DNA from: Callipepla californica brunnescens | Lineage: Eukaryota; Chordata; Aves; Galliformes; Odontophoridae | Assembly (NCBI GenBank): GCA_023055505.1 | Contig: JALIRH010000004.1 | Coordinates: 15,929,368 to 15,993,367, forward strand | DNA: 64,000 nt | Direction of reading: 5' to 3' | Part shown: piece by piece, positions 47,141 to 60,171 of the stretch | Layout of the letters: every line of letters starts with the position of its first letter | Position numbering within the stretch: position 1 is the first letter of the stretch | The notes under the pieces: generated by a model | The model's database searches: none | The model's input: the letters and a program-made list of their open reading frames with translations, nothing else | Told to the model about the DNA's origin: nothing | Program-made: the position numbers and the translations under genes

Positions 47141-48318
47141 TCACAGACTTTGTTTGAAAAAAACAAACAAACAAAAAAGATTATTCTTAAAAGAAGCTCT
47201 GAGGGGTACTGACCAGCAGCTCAGAACTGACTCTAGTTTGCTGTGCTGGAGTTTGCCTGGCCTACCTGTTGTTAGGAACCAGCAAGCTGGTGATTGCTAC
47301 CTTGAAGTTTGGCCAGGTACGCTGACTGCGTGGTTCTTTTACTGCAGCTGAATGGAAACTGCTGTACTGGACCACAGCATTGGTTTGGTGTGTCTTTATG
47401 TTCTGCTTCGAGTGGGCTGCAAGCATGGGTGCAAGAAAGGCTCTTCAGTGCAAGAGTAAGTTGGTGTTAGGAAAATGTCTGTCTTCGCTTAGCCAGCATT
47501 TTCTGTAGTTTAAATTTGTTACTTGACAAGAGTGCTCAGGCTGTTAATACTCACACCTGTATGTTAAAGTATTGATGACCCACGGGGCAGGCTGTTGAGC
47601 TCTTTAATCCCCTGTGCTCCGAAACTGGGCAGAATCATTTTCACTGTGCATCAGCCAAATTCATTAACAACTTCTTTATCTGAATTATCATGCCATTTTA
47701 GAAATTGCTTATTCTTCTAAAATGAATGTTATTAGAAAACTTGCTTTGTTACCTAATGTCTTCACTGTCCTACAGAAATAGGTTTTTGGAAATACATTTT
47801 CAATCTGATGTTAATTCCTTCCATTTGAATCTTAAGTTCCAGGCTCTGTCCTGAGAACAAGCATTGGAGCAGGTGGCCCTTTTCTTCAATGTTTATTTTC
47901 TTTGGGTAACTGATTCTTTGTTTATTACCCTATATGCACGCCCAGTTTTGGCAGTTCTTACAGAGGGTGTTTTCCCTCAACCATGGAGCTCTGCAGACAT
48001 TTCCAGGTATTCTGGCAAGGCAGCATTTTAGCATGTCAGCTCAGACAGGCTACCTTTGTTCACATTGTGTTACCTGTAGTTATGCTGCTAGAGGGAATAG
48101 AAGGTGGGAACTACTGGGAATCTTTAAATCCCCAAACCTCAGCCTGTGAAAATTGCAGCTGGTTTGAACTGAGTAAAGCCCTGATGTGTAACTGACGGCA
48201 GGGCTGTGCTGAGGAAAAACAGTTTTTCACTTACTTCTCAGAGTCAGTTCATCATGTTAGCAAGTTGTGGTTTAGTTTAATTTGTTCTGAGCTGTGAGAA
48301 GACAAAGGTTTACCCCAA

Positions 48319-48324
48319 AATAAA
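48319..48324 (+). terminator. ALKBH3: Possible distal ALKBH3 poly(A) signal AATAAA
   Basis: This canonical hexamer lies about 1.4 kb after the stop codon. It would give a 3' UTR of about 1.4 kb. Confidence 0.45.
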
Positions 48325-48344
48325 ACAATTCACAAGAGAATCGC

Positions 48345-51300
48345 TGTATCCCATGTTTCTCTCCTGGGGTGGCATCATTTTATTGCTGCTGTCCCCTGTG
48401 TGCTGCTCACTTTCCACGCTGGTGGCAGTGGGAAGAAGGCGTGTGCCGTCCTTCCTCCCCTGTCCCGCAAGGGGAACAGTTGGCACAGAGGTCGGGTTTC
48501 TTCACGCCAGATGGGGTGTTGGGTGTTGTGGGTCCTTCCTTCCTCCCCCCACCTCCTCCCAAAATGTCCCCTAGCCAGGTGGCAGCAGATTGCGGCCTCC
48601 TGCCCGCCGGAACAGCAGGAAATGGCTTAAAGCAGAGGAGATTTCAGCCCACATCTCCTCAGGAGGTCTTTCTGCGGGGACATTGTCTTTGTGGAGATTT
48701 GTTCCTTAATGCTGTGAGCACTCTCATGGTTCTCAAAGCAGACGTGTGCAAAAGTAGCATTTAAAAGGTTCCTGTCTCTGATGTTGTTCTCTTGACACCA
48801 AAAGGTTTCATTTCTCACGGGAAATCAGCCAGCCTGCAGATTTCAAGCAGTACATTCAGGTGTTCCTGCTGTTGGAATCAAGTGTACAGTGTGACATTCG
48901 TTTAAGATGGTAAATGTGTAGAGTCTCCAACTTATAGACAGCTGGAAGAACTTTTCCCCCAGTTACGTGGATTTGAAAACAGTGCCTCTGAAAGTGCTAT
49001 CCAGAGGTTTATTTTCCAGTCACGAGGCTTTCCTTCCTTCCTAGAATTGTTTTGACAGTACAGCATTCCCAGCCAAAAGCTTATTGAAAAAGTTTTAAAC
49101 TCAGAATTCGTGACAATAATTTGAAGTAGAATGTATTGCAGGGCTGTTGGGGTTGTCCAAAACCCAATGTTTTTATGTAACGCAAAGGATTCGGAGAGGA
49201 GATTTTTTGCTTTTGCTATTCTCACCAGAATCAAGCTTGGAGTTGCCTGCCCTTGTGAGCTGGTGGAGCAGTTATTAGGAGCTGCTTTGCCTATAGAGCA
49301 CTGGAGGATTTTGTTTTCCATACTTCCCCATAACCTTCCCGTCTCTCCCGAAGTGCTTCTCGTAGCCATTTGCTTTCCCAGTCCCACTCCTATGTTACTA
49401 GTTCATATTTATCTCTAGCTGTTTCTCCCTGAGCAGGTGTGTGATGTAGCAGGTATCAGCTGTGCTTTACTTTCTTCCTGTCTCTTCATTGTGAAGTGTT
49501 ACTCTTCAGCAGAGTGTGAATGTCTTTTCCAACAGATTGCCCTTTTCAAGTAACAGTCACCTTATCCAGAATACGACTCTCAGGCTTGATGGTGAGGGGC
49601 AGATGAATAGGAGCTCTCTTTGGTAAAGATGGAGAGTGATCTTTTGCCCCAGGGAATGCATGGAATGGAGCTGTTCTTAACAAAGAAACAGAGAACAGCA
49701 AACAAGAACGAGCCACAACCACCCAAACAAAATGGGCACCTTGTGCTTGGAGCACAGGGTTGTTCCATCAGTAATATATAACCCTTCGCTCTTTTAACAC
49801 ATACATAAGCAGTAGCATTATTAATAAACCACAGTGGTATCAGGAATCTGTGTCTCCCTACTACTCGCAGTTACCATCATGGGATACTTGATTACAGATT
49901 AATTCTAGCTATGTACTTTCCACTTGTCGTGACTGACGGGTTGAGTTTTAGCTACCTGAAAGGTGCTTCTGCCAGCAGCTATTTAGAAAGAGATGGGGTG
50001 CCAGGAAGGGGTTAAGGAGCCGGGACGTTCATACTGCAGCACTGGCTGAGTACAGAAGATTGTTCCCCTGAGGGGTTCGGGTAGGAGCTCTGGGATGGGT
50101 GCTGCAAATCCGTAATGGCTCTTTGTCAAGTGCAGCTGCTATTGACTTAGCTAAGAAGCGTTTAACACCCACTTTGCCTTTTCTGGTCATAAACATTTTC
50201 AGATTGGATATGAAATCTGCCTCACTCTGTTTTGTTTTTGAAGTGCTTCTTGTAAATGCTCAGGGTTCCCATGGCAACCGGTGCCATTTGTTTAAAGTGG
50301 AGCTCACCGGCCTGTCCTCCTGCACCTCGCTGCTGCTGCCGGGATCCTGCAGCTATCACTCGCTTTCTTGGCACACCCGTGAGCCGCTCTAAGCACTGCG
50401 CAGTGGCTCACCAGCAGGTCCCTGTGAAGATGTGGGCCCTCCCCAGAGGGTGATGACTTAGTAGATGACAGATGTGGGCTTTGTTGCTTGCCAACCTGTT
50501 TGGTTTACTTCCTTCTCTTCCTGTGCACCGTTCAGTGCAGCTTTGGATCGCTGTGCGAGCAGCACCTGTGTGCAGGCACCCACCTGCGGCTCCAGCTTAG
50601 GTTTTGAAACCTGGAGCATTTAAAACACGAGAGAAGAACAATTTTCAACCTTGCTTTGAGACGAGCACCCTGCCTCCACGGGATCCCCCTGGCAGCCGGC
50701 TCTGCCGTGCCGGTGGTGAGGTCGCATTTCAGCGACCCAGATTAAAGGCATGATTTAAGCCACCGGAATAAATATAGTTGTTACATTAGAGCATTGCAGC
50801 CCTAACTTCGGGGATTATGTCACAGGATATTTTTTTCCAAATTGTCTCAACTAAAAACTTTAAGGCTTCCTGGTTATCGCCATGGTGATGTTGCTCCAAC
50901 TCAACACTGAAATTTCCCGGAACCTTTCGTAATCCCGACTGTGAGGGAGCTCACTGCTCAGGTAACCTGAAAGGAAACTTTTGTATTAGCACTGAACAAA
51001 CTCGGTGTGCAGTTGGGGATGGGGCTGCTAGTGCTGGATTTCTCAGCAGGGCCCGGGATCCTCTGGTGCTGAGGCCCTTGCTAGCACAGATTGCATTCTC
51101 CAGGCTCGGTGTGGGTGTGAGGTGCTCTTCCCCACCACCAGCACATGTCTGGGTTGCTGTAGGGAAGAGCTCAACCCTGGAGACCCGTGGATGATGGCCC
51201 TGTCCCTGGTGTGGCCAAGATGGCAGAGCTGAGATCCAGAGATGGGGCCAACTGTAAGCCCTTGTCATGCACCCAGGGCTCAGGGGATACATTTAGCCAC

Positions 51301-51900
51301 TAAGATCAAACAGAAGCTTGTTCCCACATTAAATTAATTGTATCTCCCAGTACAAAGGCTTCAGACTGAGCCTGGCCCTGAGACTGCTGCGAGCAGCCAA
51401 GGAGCTGTGTGCTTGCAGCCAGATCCTCCTCACACTGATGCTGGAGCGTTTCCTTAGCACTGGTGATGCTGCCCCATGCTGCCCACACCTCGCTCCCAGC
51501 CCCATGTCCACGTTCTGGAGCCAGGCTGCAGCAGGGCTGCTATCACTCAGCTCTGTACCAGGCCTCAGCAGTGTCCTGTGTGGGCGAGCCTGCCATTGGC
51601 TCCGTGCAGGGGATGGCTGAGCCACATCAGGCTCTACTCCTCTCCTGCCTTCCCTCTCTGCTTCCCCTATCTCTGTCCCCATCGCAGCCCTATGCTGCGT
51701 TCTGCTGCTGGCTCCTTGTGTCACTGAGTGCCCTTGGCCTGAGTGGCTCTGAAGTGTGGTTGCAGCCTCTGCTCATGTGTGTGCCATTTCTTGTCTGTGG
51801 CTCTGTTTGGGGCCGAGGCTGTGGGATATGGATCCCTCGAATAAGCGGATGTGGGGATCTCGCTGAAGCAAGCACTTAACCTTCCTTAAACCGCATCAAA
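48345..51900. other. Intergenic, ALKBH3 to C11orf96
   Basis: No coding exon is recognised. GC content rises towards the C11orf96 CpG island. The stretch holds X-box-like palindromes (50265-50278, 50876-50889), an inverted repeat (50720-50737) and a TTCCNGGAA motif (50914-50922). Open frames at 51329-51724 (minus) and 51463-51879 (plus) overlap each other and have no recognisable homology. Confidence 0.7.
50265..50922. promoter_or_regulatory. Candidate upstream regulatory region of C11orf96
   Basis: Within about 660 bases lie GTTCCCATGGCAAC (RFX X-box-like), GGTCGC/GCGACC inverted repeats, ATCGCCATGGTGAT (near-palindrome) and TTCCCGGAA (STAT/BCL6-type core). The region ends about 1.3 kb upstream of the TATA box. 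The motifs are seen; the role and the target gene are inferred. Confidence 0.35.
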
Positions 51901-51996
51901 AAGGCCAGGAGTGCGTGGAGATCTACGCGTGGCTCGTGACGGCCTCTTATCCCGGACCGGGGCTGGACTCGGCCAGCTGCGGGGCTGAGCGCTTGA

Positions 51997-52836
<840 letters not shown>

Positions 52837-53205
52837 TGGGCGGCTCGGCTCGGCTCGGCTCTGCCCGGCCCGGCGGGACCCGGCCCGGCCCGCGGACTGC
52901 TCCCGGCGGCGGCGGGGACCCGGCGGTGGGAGTGGGAGGCTCCGCTGCCCGCCGGCTCGCGGTGTTTTCTGAGAAAGCGCTTGTACCTTCGTTTCTATTT
53001 GATTGTACGAAACTCTCCGTCTGAAAGACAAAAAAAAAAATCTTTTCTATCCGTTAGAAGAAATGAGCTGTTTTAGACGCATCGAGCTGCCGGACTTTGT
53101 ATTTATTTTTGCATTTAAACTGTCGACCGCATTAATTTAATATGTTTCTACCTGAATGTCTGTTATTATTTCCATAAAAGAGTAATAAAATCCGATATAT
53201 TTGCA
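52837..53205 (+). other. C11orf96: C11orf96 3' UTR with AU-rich element
   Basis: It begins with CGGCT pentamers (about 52840-52859) and CCCGGC repeats, then switches abruptly to AT-rich sequence. TATTTATTTTT at 53100-53110 and the AT-rich run beyond it resemble destabilising AU-rich elements. Confidence 0.75.
53184..53189 (+). terminator. C11orf96: C11orf96 poly(A) signal AATAAA
   Basis: This is the canonical hexamer, 348 bases after the stop. Cleavage is expected near 53205. Confidence 0.85.
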
Positions 53206-55782
53206 CAGTAGCCGCGGGCCGTCCTTATTCCGGTGCCTGCTGGGATGGAGATGAAGGGCTGCGGGCTGACCTTACACAACTTGGTTTGCTTTGTAGAGAT
53301 GTTCATGTTCGGTCGGATTGGTGCTTAAGGATTGTTTGCAACTGGCTGTGCCCAAAACCAGGTGTCAGTTGTGGCTCCTTGTTGTGCTCTCATCTGAGTG
53401 CTCCCGTTTTCTCCCTGCCCGCAGCTGTGTATGTGCATGGGCTCAGGACATGGAGCTGACATGGGCTCCTGCCCTATAGAGGCAGTGAGTGGGTGAGCTT
53501 CACCCGGAGCTGGTAGGCAAAGGGTTTTGGTGTGGGACAAGTGAATTCTTTGGGACTTTGGGGTGTGTGAGTACGTGAGCTTTCCCGGTCTCTGATCACG
53601 TATTTCTCTGCAGAGGGAAAGGCAAATCACCAGACCGGGAACCTCCTTGCCGTAATTCCTCAATCCAGTGGGACTATCCCTGTCCTGACAGCTCCCCTTG
53701 GCCCTGCGATCGTCCCAGTTACCGCGGTTACCCCGGGTGGTTGTTGGGAGCCTCTGACTGACATCTCTGCAGTCCAATGTGGAGAGGAGGTTTCTTAGAT
53801 CCTAGCTTCGGGTGCAGCCACACCGATGCACCCCACGATGGCAGAGGTGCAAGTGGGTGTGACAGATGGGGGCTGGGAGCAGCCTGGTGGGGTGCATGGC
53901 ACCCACTGCAGTGTTGCCCAGGGCTGCTGGGAAGCCACGCTCAGAGCTGCCTGCCTCAGAGCTGTGGGACAGCAGCAGCGTGGGGGATCTTCTTTTGGGC
54001 AGGTCCTGCCACAAGTTCTCTAAGTCTTACAGTATCCCATGCAATGCGAGAGCCAGCCCAGCCAGGCAAGCCGTGAGCCCTCACTGCCCAACCCAGGGCT
54101 GCTCTCTGTGTCTGCGAGAGCCAGGGAGTTCAGAATCATCACTTCAGAGAGACAGAATGTGCTGGATGCTAATACAGAAGTAAGAGCCCCATCCCAATGC
54201 TAAGGCTGAATAACTAAGTTCCTCATCAGCTGTTCCTTGTTAACAGCTTCCTGCTTCTTCTCAAAGCAAATGTCATGCAAATGGGAGATGCCCATGGCAG
54301 GCTGGTGTTTCCCTTCCCAGCACACTGCCCTGTGCAGAAGAGAAGCATGAAGTGCTTTAGCTGTGCTCCAGAGAGCCGCACTGTGCGCCAGGCTGCCTTG
54401 CTGCAAATTCTGAAGGTTCTTCTTGCCATGGTTTTTAGAACCGTGAGTATCCATCCTGTAAGGGCTGCAGAACCACTGCATTAAATTCACTTCACCGAGG
54501 CTAATGTCTGCATCAAAGGCTGATGAGGCTGCCAGCTGCTTCCCAGGCTGCAGATGTGGGCTGTTCCCTTCAGCAGTGTGCAGCCTGAAGCACCCAAAGA
54601 TGCTGTGTGGCAGAGCTGGGACACAGTGAGTGGGCACGGGCAGCCTGCATCTGGGCTGGGGGGGAGAGGGGAGCACAGGGAGAGAGAGAGCAGAGCAGAG
54701 CATGTGGCCCTGGGCTTTCTGAGCTCCTCTATTGAGTATGGCTTTGCGTATCAGTGCCAGCCACCTGAGCCTGTGAGCATGGAGCACAGCACCCCTGGGT
54801 ATTTAATGAGTGCAATTAGTGTAACTGGTGCCAGGGGATGAGGAACTGTGCCTTAAAGCTGTACAACCCCTAACAGCGGTGTCAGAGTCAAGTCAGTGCT
54901 TCTAGTGTCTGAGAACAAGCTTTAGGGCTACTGAGCTCGTGACCTGGCTTGTTTTACCCTGGTGTTAGACAATGTCAGCATGGAGTCAGCTCCTGGTTTT
55001 GGCTGCGGTGGTGCCACCCTGGCTCTGTTCAGTTCCCCTTAGCAACTTGATCCATGTGCTGATATTTCTGAGAATGTTCACGTGCTGGCATGGGATTCTG
55101 CAATGTCCAGGGCACCCCTCAGCTTTGCATGGCCCTGCCAACATTCCCTAGGAGCACTGGGGAGCAGAGCCCCTGCAGGGACATGGGAGAGGGCTTTCCC
55201 TTGGCCACCAAGCATTGATAGGGAGCTGAAGAAGACCTGCTTGCTTTGGAACACAGATGAGTGAGGTCCGCCTGGGTCTGATTTCAAACAAAACAAGATT
55301 GGCCACAGTAATTTACAACTCTGTCTTGAACAGGGATTCTTTGTTTGGAAATACTTGCATCGAAGAGGTTGAGGTTATTTATTAGGAGTTGGTGAAAGAG
55401 AAGTTTTCTTCCTTGGCTTGATTTAAAACCCTGTTGTTGTGGAAGATTTTTTTCCCCGCCTGTGAAGAAAATGACCTTTCTTGGGCAGGAGGGAAGGGGA
55501 CTGGCGGAAAAGCAGGGAGGGAGGGAGAGAACACAGCTCGCTTGTGGAATGGCTCTTGGCTAGTGCAGAGCTGCATGAAGGATGTTTATGTGCTTGTTAC
55601 TTCTAGTCCTGGCTTCTGGCAAGTCTGTGTTTTCCCTCTGAGAAATACTTGGAGGTCCTGCCCGCGATTGTTGAAGACCCATTTCTGTCTCTTTTTGCAG
55701 CAGCCTTGAGTGGCTGAGGGAGCTCAAGCTCTGCTCTTCAGCCTTTTGGGAAAGGCAGCAAGGCAGCACAGCTTTTTCACCA

Positions 55783-56250
55783 TCATAGAAAGGCTTAGAT
55801 TGGAAGGAACCTAAAAGATCAGCCCCTCTGCCATGGGCAGGACTGCCACTCACCAGGTCAGGCTGCCCATCCAACCTGGCTTTGAATGCCTCCAGAGATG
55901 GGGCCTCACCACTCTTTGGGTAAAGATTTTCCCTAACGTATAACCTAAATTTCTGCTCTTTTATTTTAAAGCTGTCCCCTCTTTGTCCTATCACTATTTG
56001 ACCATGTTAAAAGTTTGTCTCCCTTCTTGTTATAAACTGGCTCATGTCCAGGTTTTGTCCATCAGAACCCCGAGTCCTCCTCTGCTGGACTGCTCTCAAT
56101 GAGCTCTTATTCCAGTCTGTGCACATAACTGGTATTGCCCCAACCCAGGCGCAGCACCGTGCACTTGGCCTTGTTAAACCTCATTAGGTTCACATGAACC
56201 CACTTTTCAAGCTTGCCTAATTCCTTCTGGATGACATCCCCTCCTCCTAT
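55783..56250 (-). mobile_element. CR1 LINE 3' fragment, minus strand
   Basis: The + strand starts CATCATAGAAAGGCTTAG and continues GGAAGGAACCTAAAAGATC, the reverse complement of the CR1 3' end. GAATGCCTCCAGAGATGGG (near 55886) and CCTTGTTAAACCTCATTAGG (near 56170) follow in order. An internal stretch is missing compared with the 16-kb copy. It is inactive. Confidence 0.9.
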
Positions 56251-58168
56251 TGTTAACGGCTTTGGCTTGATGATGAAAATACCCAGCCTCTGAGAGAAGC
56301 TGCATGTGGCCGCTGTGCCTGGGAAGGTCCATGGGACAGCTGGCCCCTAGTCACCTGCCATAGGGAGTACCCAGGGATCCAAGGCACTGAGTTGCAGCGT
56401 TGCCTGCTTATTCTACTTATGAAGCGTATTGACATTTTTCTGTGACATTTTTGTTTGTTTCCCAAAATAAACATTAGACTTACCAATCAGCTCCTCCTTT
56501 TCCCAGAAAACTAGCCCAAAATAACCAATCTGTTAGCTTTAGGAGTACAGCTATTAATTTTATGACTGTGTCTATGTTGGTGAAGTGTCCCTATGTGTTT
56601 TATCATACAGACGAAGCAGAAAAGGGACATGACTGCCCAGATTTCTGCCCAGCTTTAGTTGCAGGATTAGCTTTAGGATTGCAAGCTGGGAGACAGCAAA
56701 CTAATGAGAGTTGTCATTGAACTACATATGGATTGGGTGAATGACTGCAAGGAGGCATCATGCTGATGCCAAGCGCTAGAAACTGCTGCTAGAAACTTTT
56801 CCAAACATGCTGAACGAAGGAAGTTCACCAGAAACTCTTTGGCTATTCTTCCGAATGGGGAAGAAAATGAACCCTCAGTGAGGACAGGGTGGTATCCCTG
56901 CAGCACTGTAAACTTGATATACTTGACTAAATATTCAACACAAATTGATCTAAGGTAGCAGTCACTGATAATGAAGGAGGTGCTAGTGATGTGGGTAGTC
57001 TTATGTCAGCTTGCTGTTCAGCAAGGGCTAGGTGGAAGAAATGTTGAGTGTTACTAGAGGAAAGAAACCAAGAGCAAAGCAATAATCCCGATCTGGCAGC
57101 TATCTAAAACCACAGTGCTCTGCTATCTTCAATTGCTGAAGCACCATATGAATTAGCAGACAGTAGGTTTAGGACAAACAAAAGGAAAGATTTTTTTTCT
57201 ACAGTGAATAGTGGAATCACACTCCACTCCTCATCCTCCCGTGTCTGCGTCCCTATGAATGTGTGCTCTGTCTCCTGTCCTCTGCTCAATGCCTGCGCAG
57301 ACATTTGGGGGCTGATCTCAAAGTGAGCATCAGCATCACCTTCAGAACTCAGCCAAATAAGACGGGAGGAATCGAGTGCTGGTGTGTGGTTTTTTTCCAA
57401 ACGCCATGTTGGCCGTGCTGGAGAAAATGGCTCTTCTTGGAGACGGCAGGGTTAGCATTTCAGGGGGCATGGTTACGAAAATAAGATCGACTTCCAAATA
57501 AAAATAATTGGGCCCAATTTTGCAATGACTAAATAACTCCACTCAGTAAGTGGAATTATACTGAGCAAGGAATAAATCACCCCAGCATTTGGCTCCGAGT
57601 CCGCTGCTGGAGCCCAGACAATAATAACAGGTAGACTGGAATTGTGCGTGAAAAGCTGGGATTGTACTTTTCCCTGCTTTTACCAAATGTGCAGTGCCTA
57701 TTTTTGTTGTGTACATCTCCAGCTCATGTACGGAGAGCTGGAGGCTCCTGTCACTGTATGATGGCCCTGCTTCCTGCACAAATAAATCCATGCATGTACA
57801 CAAGGCCATGGCCGGGCCTTGCAAAGTGGCCTGACGCATTTCCTGTTGCTTATCTGCGGTCTGGGCCAGGCCTGTCAGGACTGTATGCTCTGATGGTGGC
57901 CTTGTGCTTTGAGTTTCCAGGTCCCTTTGCTCAGCTCACACAGGCACTGCCCCCGTCTGGGCCCTCAGGCTGTTCTTTTTAAATGCTGCTGGGAATCTTT
58001 TTGAATGTTGTCACCATAAGGAAGTGCCAGGGGTCCCTTGTCCATCTCCTGGCACTTGGGAACCTTTTGCTTCCTGCTTATCCTCAAGGCTTCTGTGGCC
58101 TCACCACACTGGGAGTGGGGCTGCTGGAAGCTGTCTCTTTTGGCCATGCTCCTCAGGATAGAAATATG

Positions 58169-58225
58169 GTTGTGAAGCTGTTTAGCACAGCCCTTCTCCA
58201 GTGTATTTTTGTTGTGAAGCTGTTT
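58169..58225 (+). repeat. Exact 15-bp direct repeat
   Basis: GTTGTGAAGCTGTTT occurs at 58169-58183 and again at 58211-58225, 42 bases apart. No larger duplicated context is seen. Confidence 0.85.
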
Positions 58226-59133
58226 CATTGGAGCTCCCAGCTCCAGCCCCAAAGAAGACAAGCACTGCTCCCTACTGCGGTACACTCTGTCCATCACACC
58301 CTGCTCTGCTCTTCTGCCATTGTCCCAAAGTGAACAAACTGCAAAGAAAGCCATAACTCCACTTAACACTCACACTGCCTGCCCCAGCCCTCCTTGTACT
58401 TGTAGCTCTGATTTATCACACGGAGCTGCCTGCCTCCATAACCCCAGCACATTCATATTTTCCATTTCCCTATCTCTCCTTTGACCCGACGCAAGCTCAA
58501 GCAGGGCAGTGTGTCAGGCCCAGCAGCTTGTCAAGTACATCTTCACTTCCAAAACAAGTGTTATTTTTACCATCTGCCTCTGCTTGCTGGTAGGGTGGGT
58601 CTGAAGGCCGAGCTCACGGCTGCATCCCACTCGCAGTGTTTGGCTGTACCAGCTGCCCTGCATCGGAGTGAGGGCACCATGTGGGCTGGCTGGGTGAGGG
58701 ACCCCTTCAAAGTCAGATTTGGAAATTTTGGTTTTCTTTTGCCAGGAGGACAACCGTTTTCCAGGAGGGGATGGCTTTTTGCCTCTCATCCTGTCAGGCT
58801 CCAAAAGCTGCTGCTGGTTTCAGCCAAGTGCCCGCATGTGGGCATGAGGGCAGAAGCACGGGAGGAGAAGCGTGATGCTGCGCATCAGCACAAGCGGCTG
58901 TCAGGGGTGACCTTTTAAAATGCTCACGTAAAAACTGTTCAAGTGCCTCTGTCAGAGTCTTCAGACTTCTTATGTGCGCTGGTAAGATGTTTTATTTAAT
59001 GCTATTATGGTAAGGAAGAGGCAGAGCCCCTTGTTGTGGGCAGGAGGATGGAGGATCAGATTGCATGCAAGCCTCTGGTCCTGGAACAGGGCACTGGTAA
59101 CATGAACCCACCTCCATCCTCTCTGCACCCCCT

Positions 59134-59215
59134 TTCAAGACATTGACGAGATCCCCCTGAGCCTTCTCTTCTCTAGGACAAAGTCCCTGGTCTCTCAGAC
59201 TCCCCTATAGGAGAA
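59134..59215 (-). mobile_element. CR1 fragment, minus strand
   Basis: GAGATCCCCCTGAGCCTTCT followed by CTTCTCTAGG and GGTCTCTCAGACTCCCCTAT is the reverse complement of the CR1 block CTGAGAGA...GAGAAGGCT. It is short, with approximate borders. Confidence 0.78.
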
Positions 59216-59413
59216 CGGAGGTTTGCACCCTGTTACAAGGCCAGCACTGACTTGGCTGGGACTTCATACTGCTGTCTCTGCCTGTTCTGGGGCTGCTTGG
59301 CTGCTGCACCGTGCAGTTTTGCTCTTTCAGCTCTTTCAGCTCTTTGTCAGCATTGCAGGATGTCTTTGCCCCTACGCTGCCTTGCTGCCAGGCAGTGCAC
59401 GTATAGACCTGGC

Positions 59414-59450
59414 TATATATAAATGAGCAGGGTTAGAGCTCTATTTTTAG
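59414..59450 (+). promoter_or_regulatory. Candidate TATA box plus MEF2 site
   Basis: TATATATAAA lies at 59414-59423 and CTATTTTTAG, a perfect MEF2 consensus, at 59441-59450. An ATG opening a 201-codon frame follows at 59476. The motifs are direct; promoter activity is inferred. Confidence 0.35.
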
Positions 59451-60134
59451 TCTTTCTCAGAATATTCCCCTTGCTATGCATTTCTTGCCACTGACTTCTC
59501 GTCCTGCCTCCTTGCTTCAGGAGCCCTCTGAGGTGAGAGCTGCCAGCCCAGGGACTGGGGCAGGAGAACTGAGACACAGGGTGCAGAGGTACAAGACAGT
59601 TCCCTGGCATGTGTACCAACAGCAGCTCATTTGCCCTATGTCAGTGTGTGCTGTGAGATGCGTCCTGTTATGCCTCAAGCATTTTGGGAGAGCCATCATA
59701 GCAGTGAAGAATGAAATGCCACCTGTGAGTGATGTAACAGGCAAGTTATGCGCATTTGCTTCTTGCATTGGTTTTCTACCTTCCCAAAGCAGGCACTTGG
59801 AAGAGTTGGCTGTGTCACCGCTTCTGCGTGAGCTGGATGCACAGGGACAGGCAAGGGCTGGCCTGGAGAGGACATCTGTGCAGGAGGTTCTCCTTCCCAC
59901 TTCTGTCACTTGCTCTGGTCTCTGGTGGCCAAGGTGTCCCTCAGGGATGTTCTGCCTTGAAGAGCCCCAGCCTGGCACCCTGGCCAGTCCCATGTGCAGG
60001 GAAGGTTGCCATCATGCAAGTACTTGTGGTGATTCATGGCATGGTAATGCCTGCATTCCTGCTTCTGCAGTGGGACTGTAAATCTCCTGCTAATAGTTGG
60101 GTTTTTTTTATTAGTTGTTATTATTTTTTGTGGG

Positions 60135-60171
60135 GTTTTGTTGTTGTTGTTGTTGTTGTTGTTATTGTTTT
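60135..60171 (+). repeat. (GTT)n microsatellite
   Basis: About nine GTT units, the last interrupted to GTTATTG. It is a probable length polymorphism. Confidence 0.9.
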
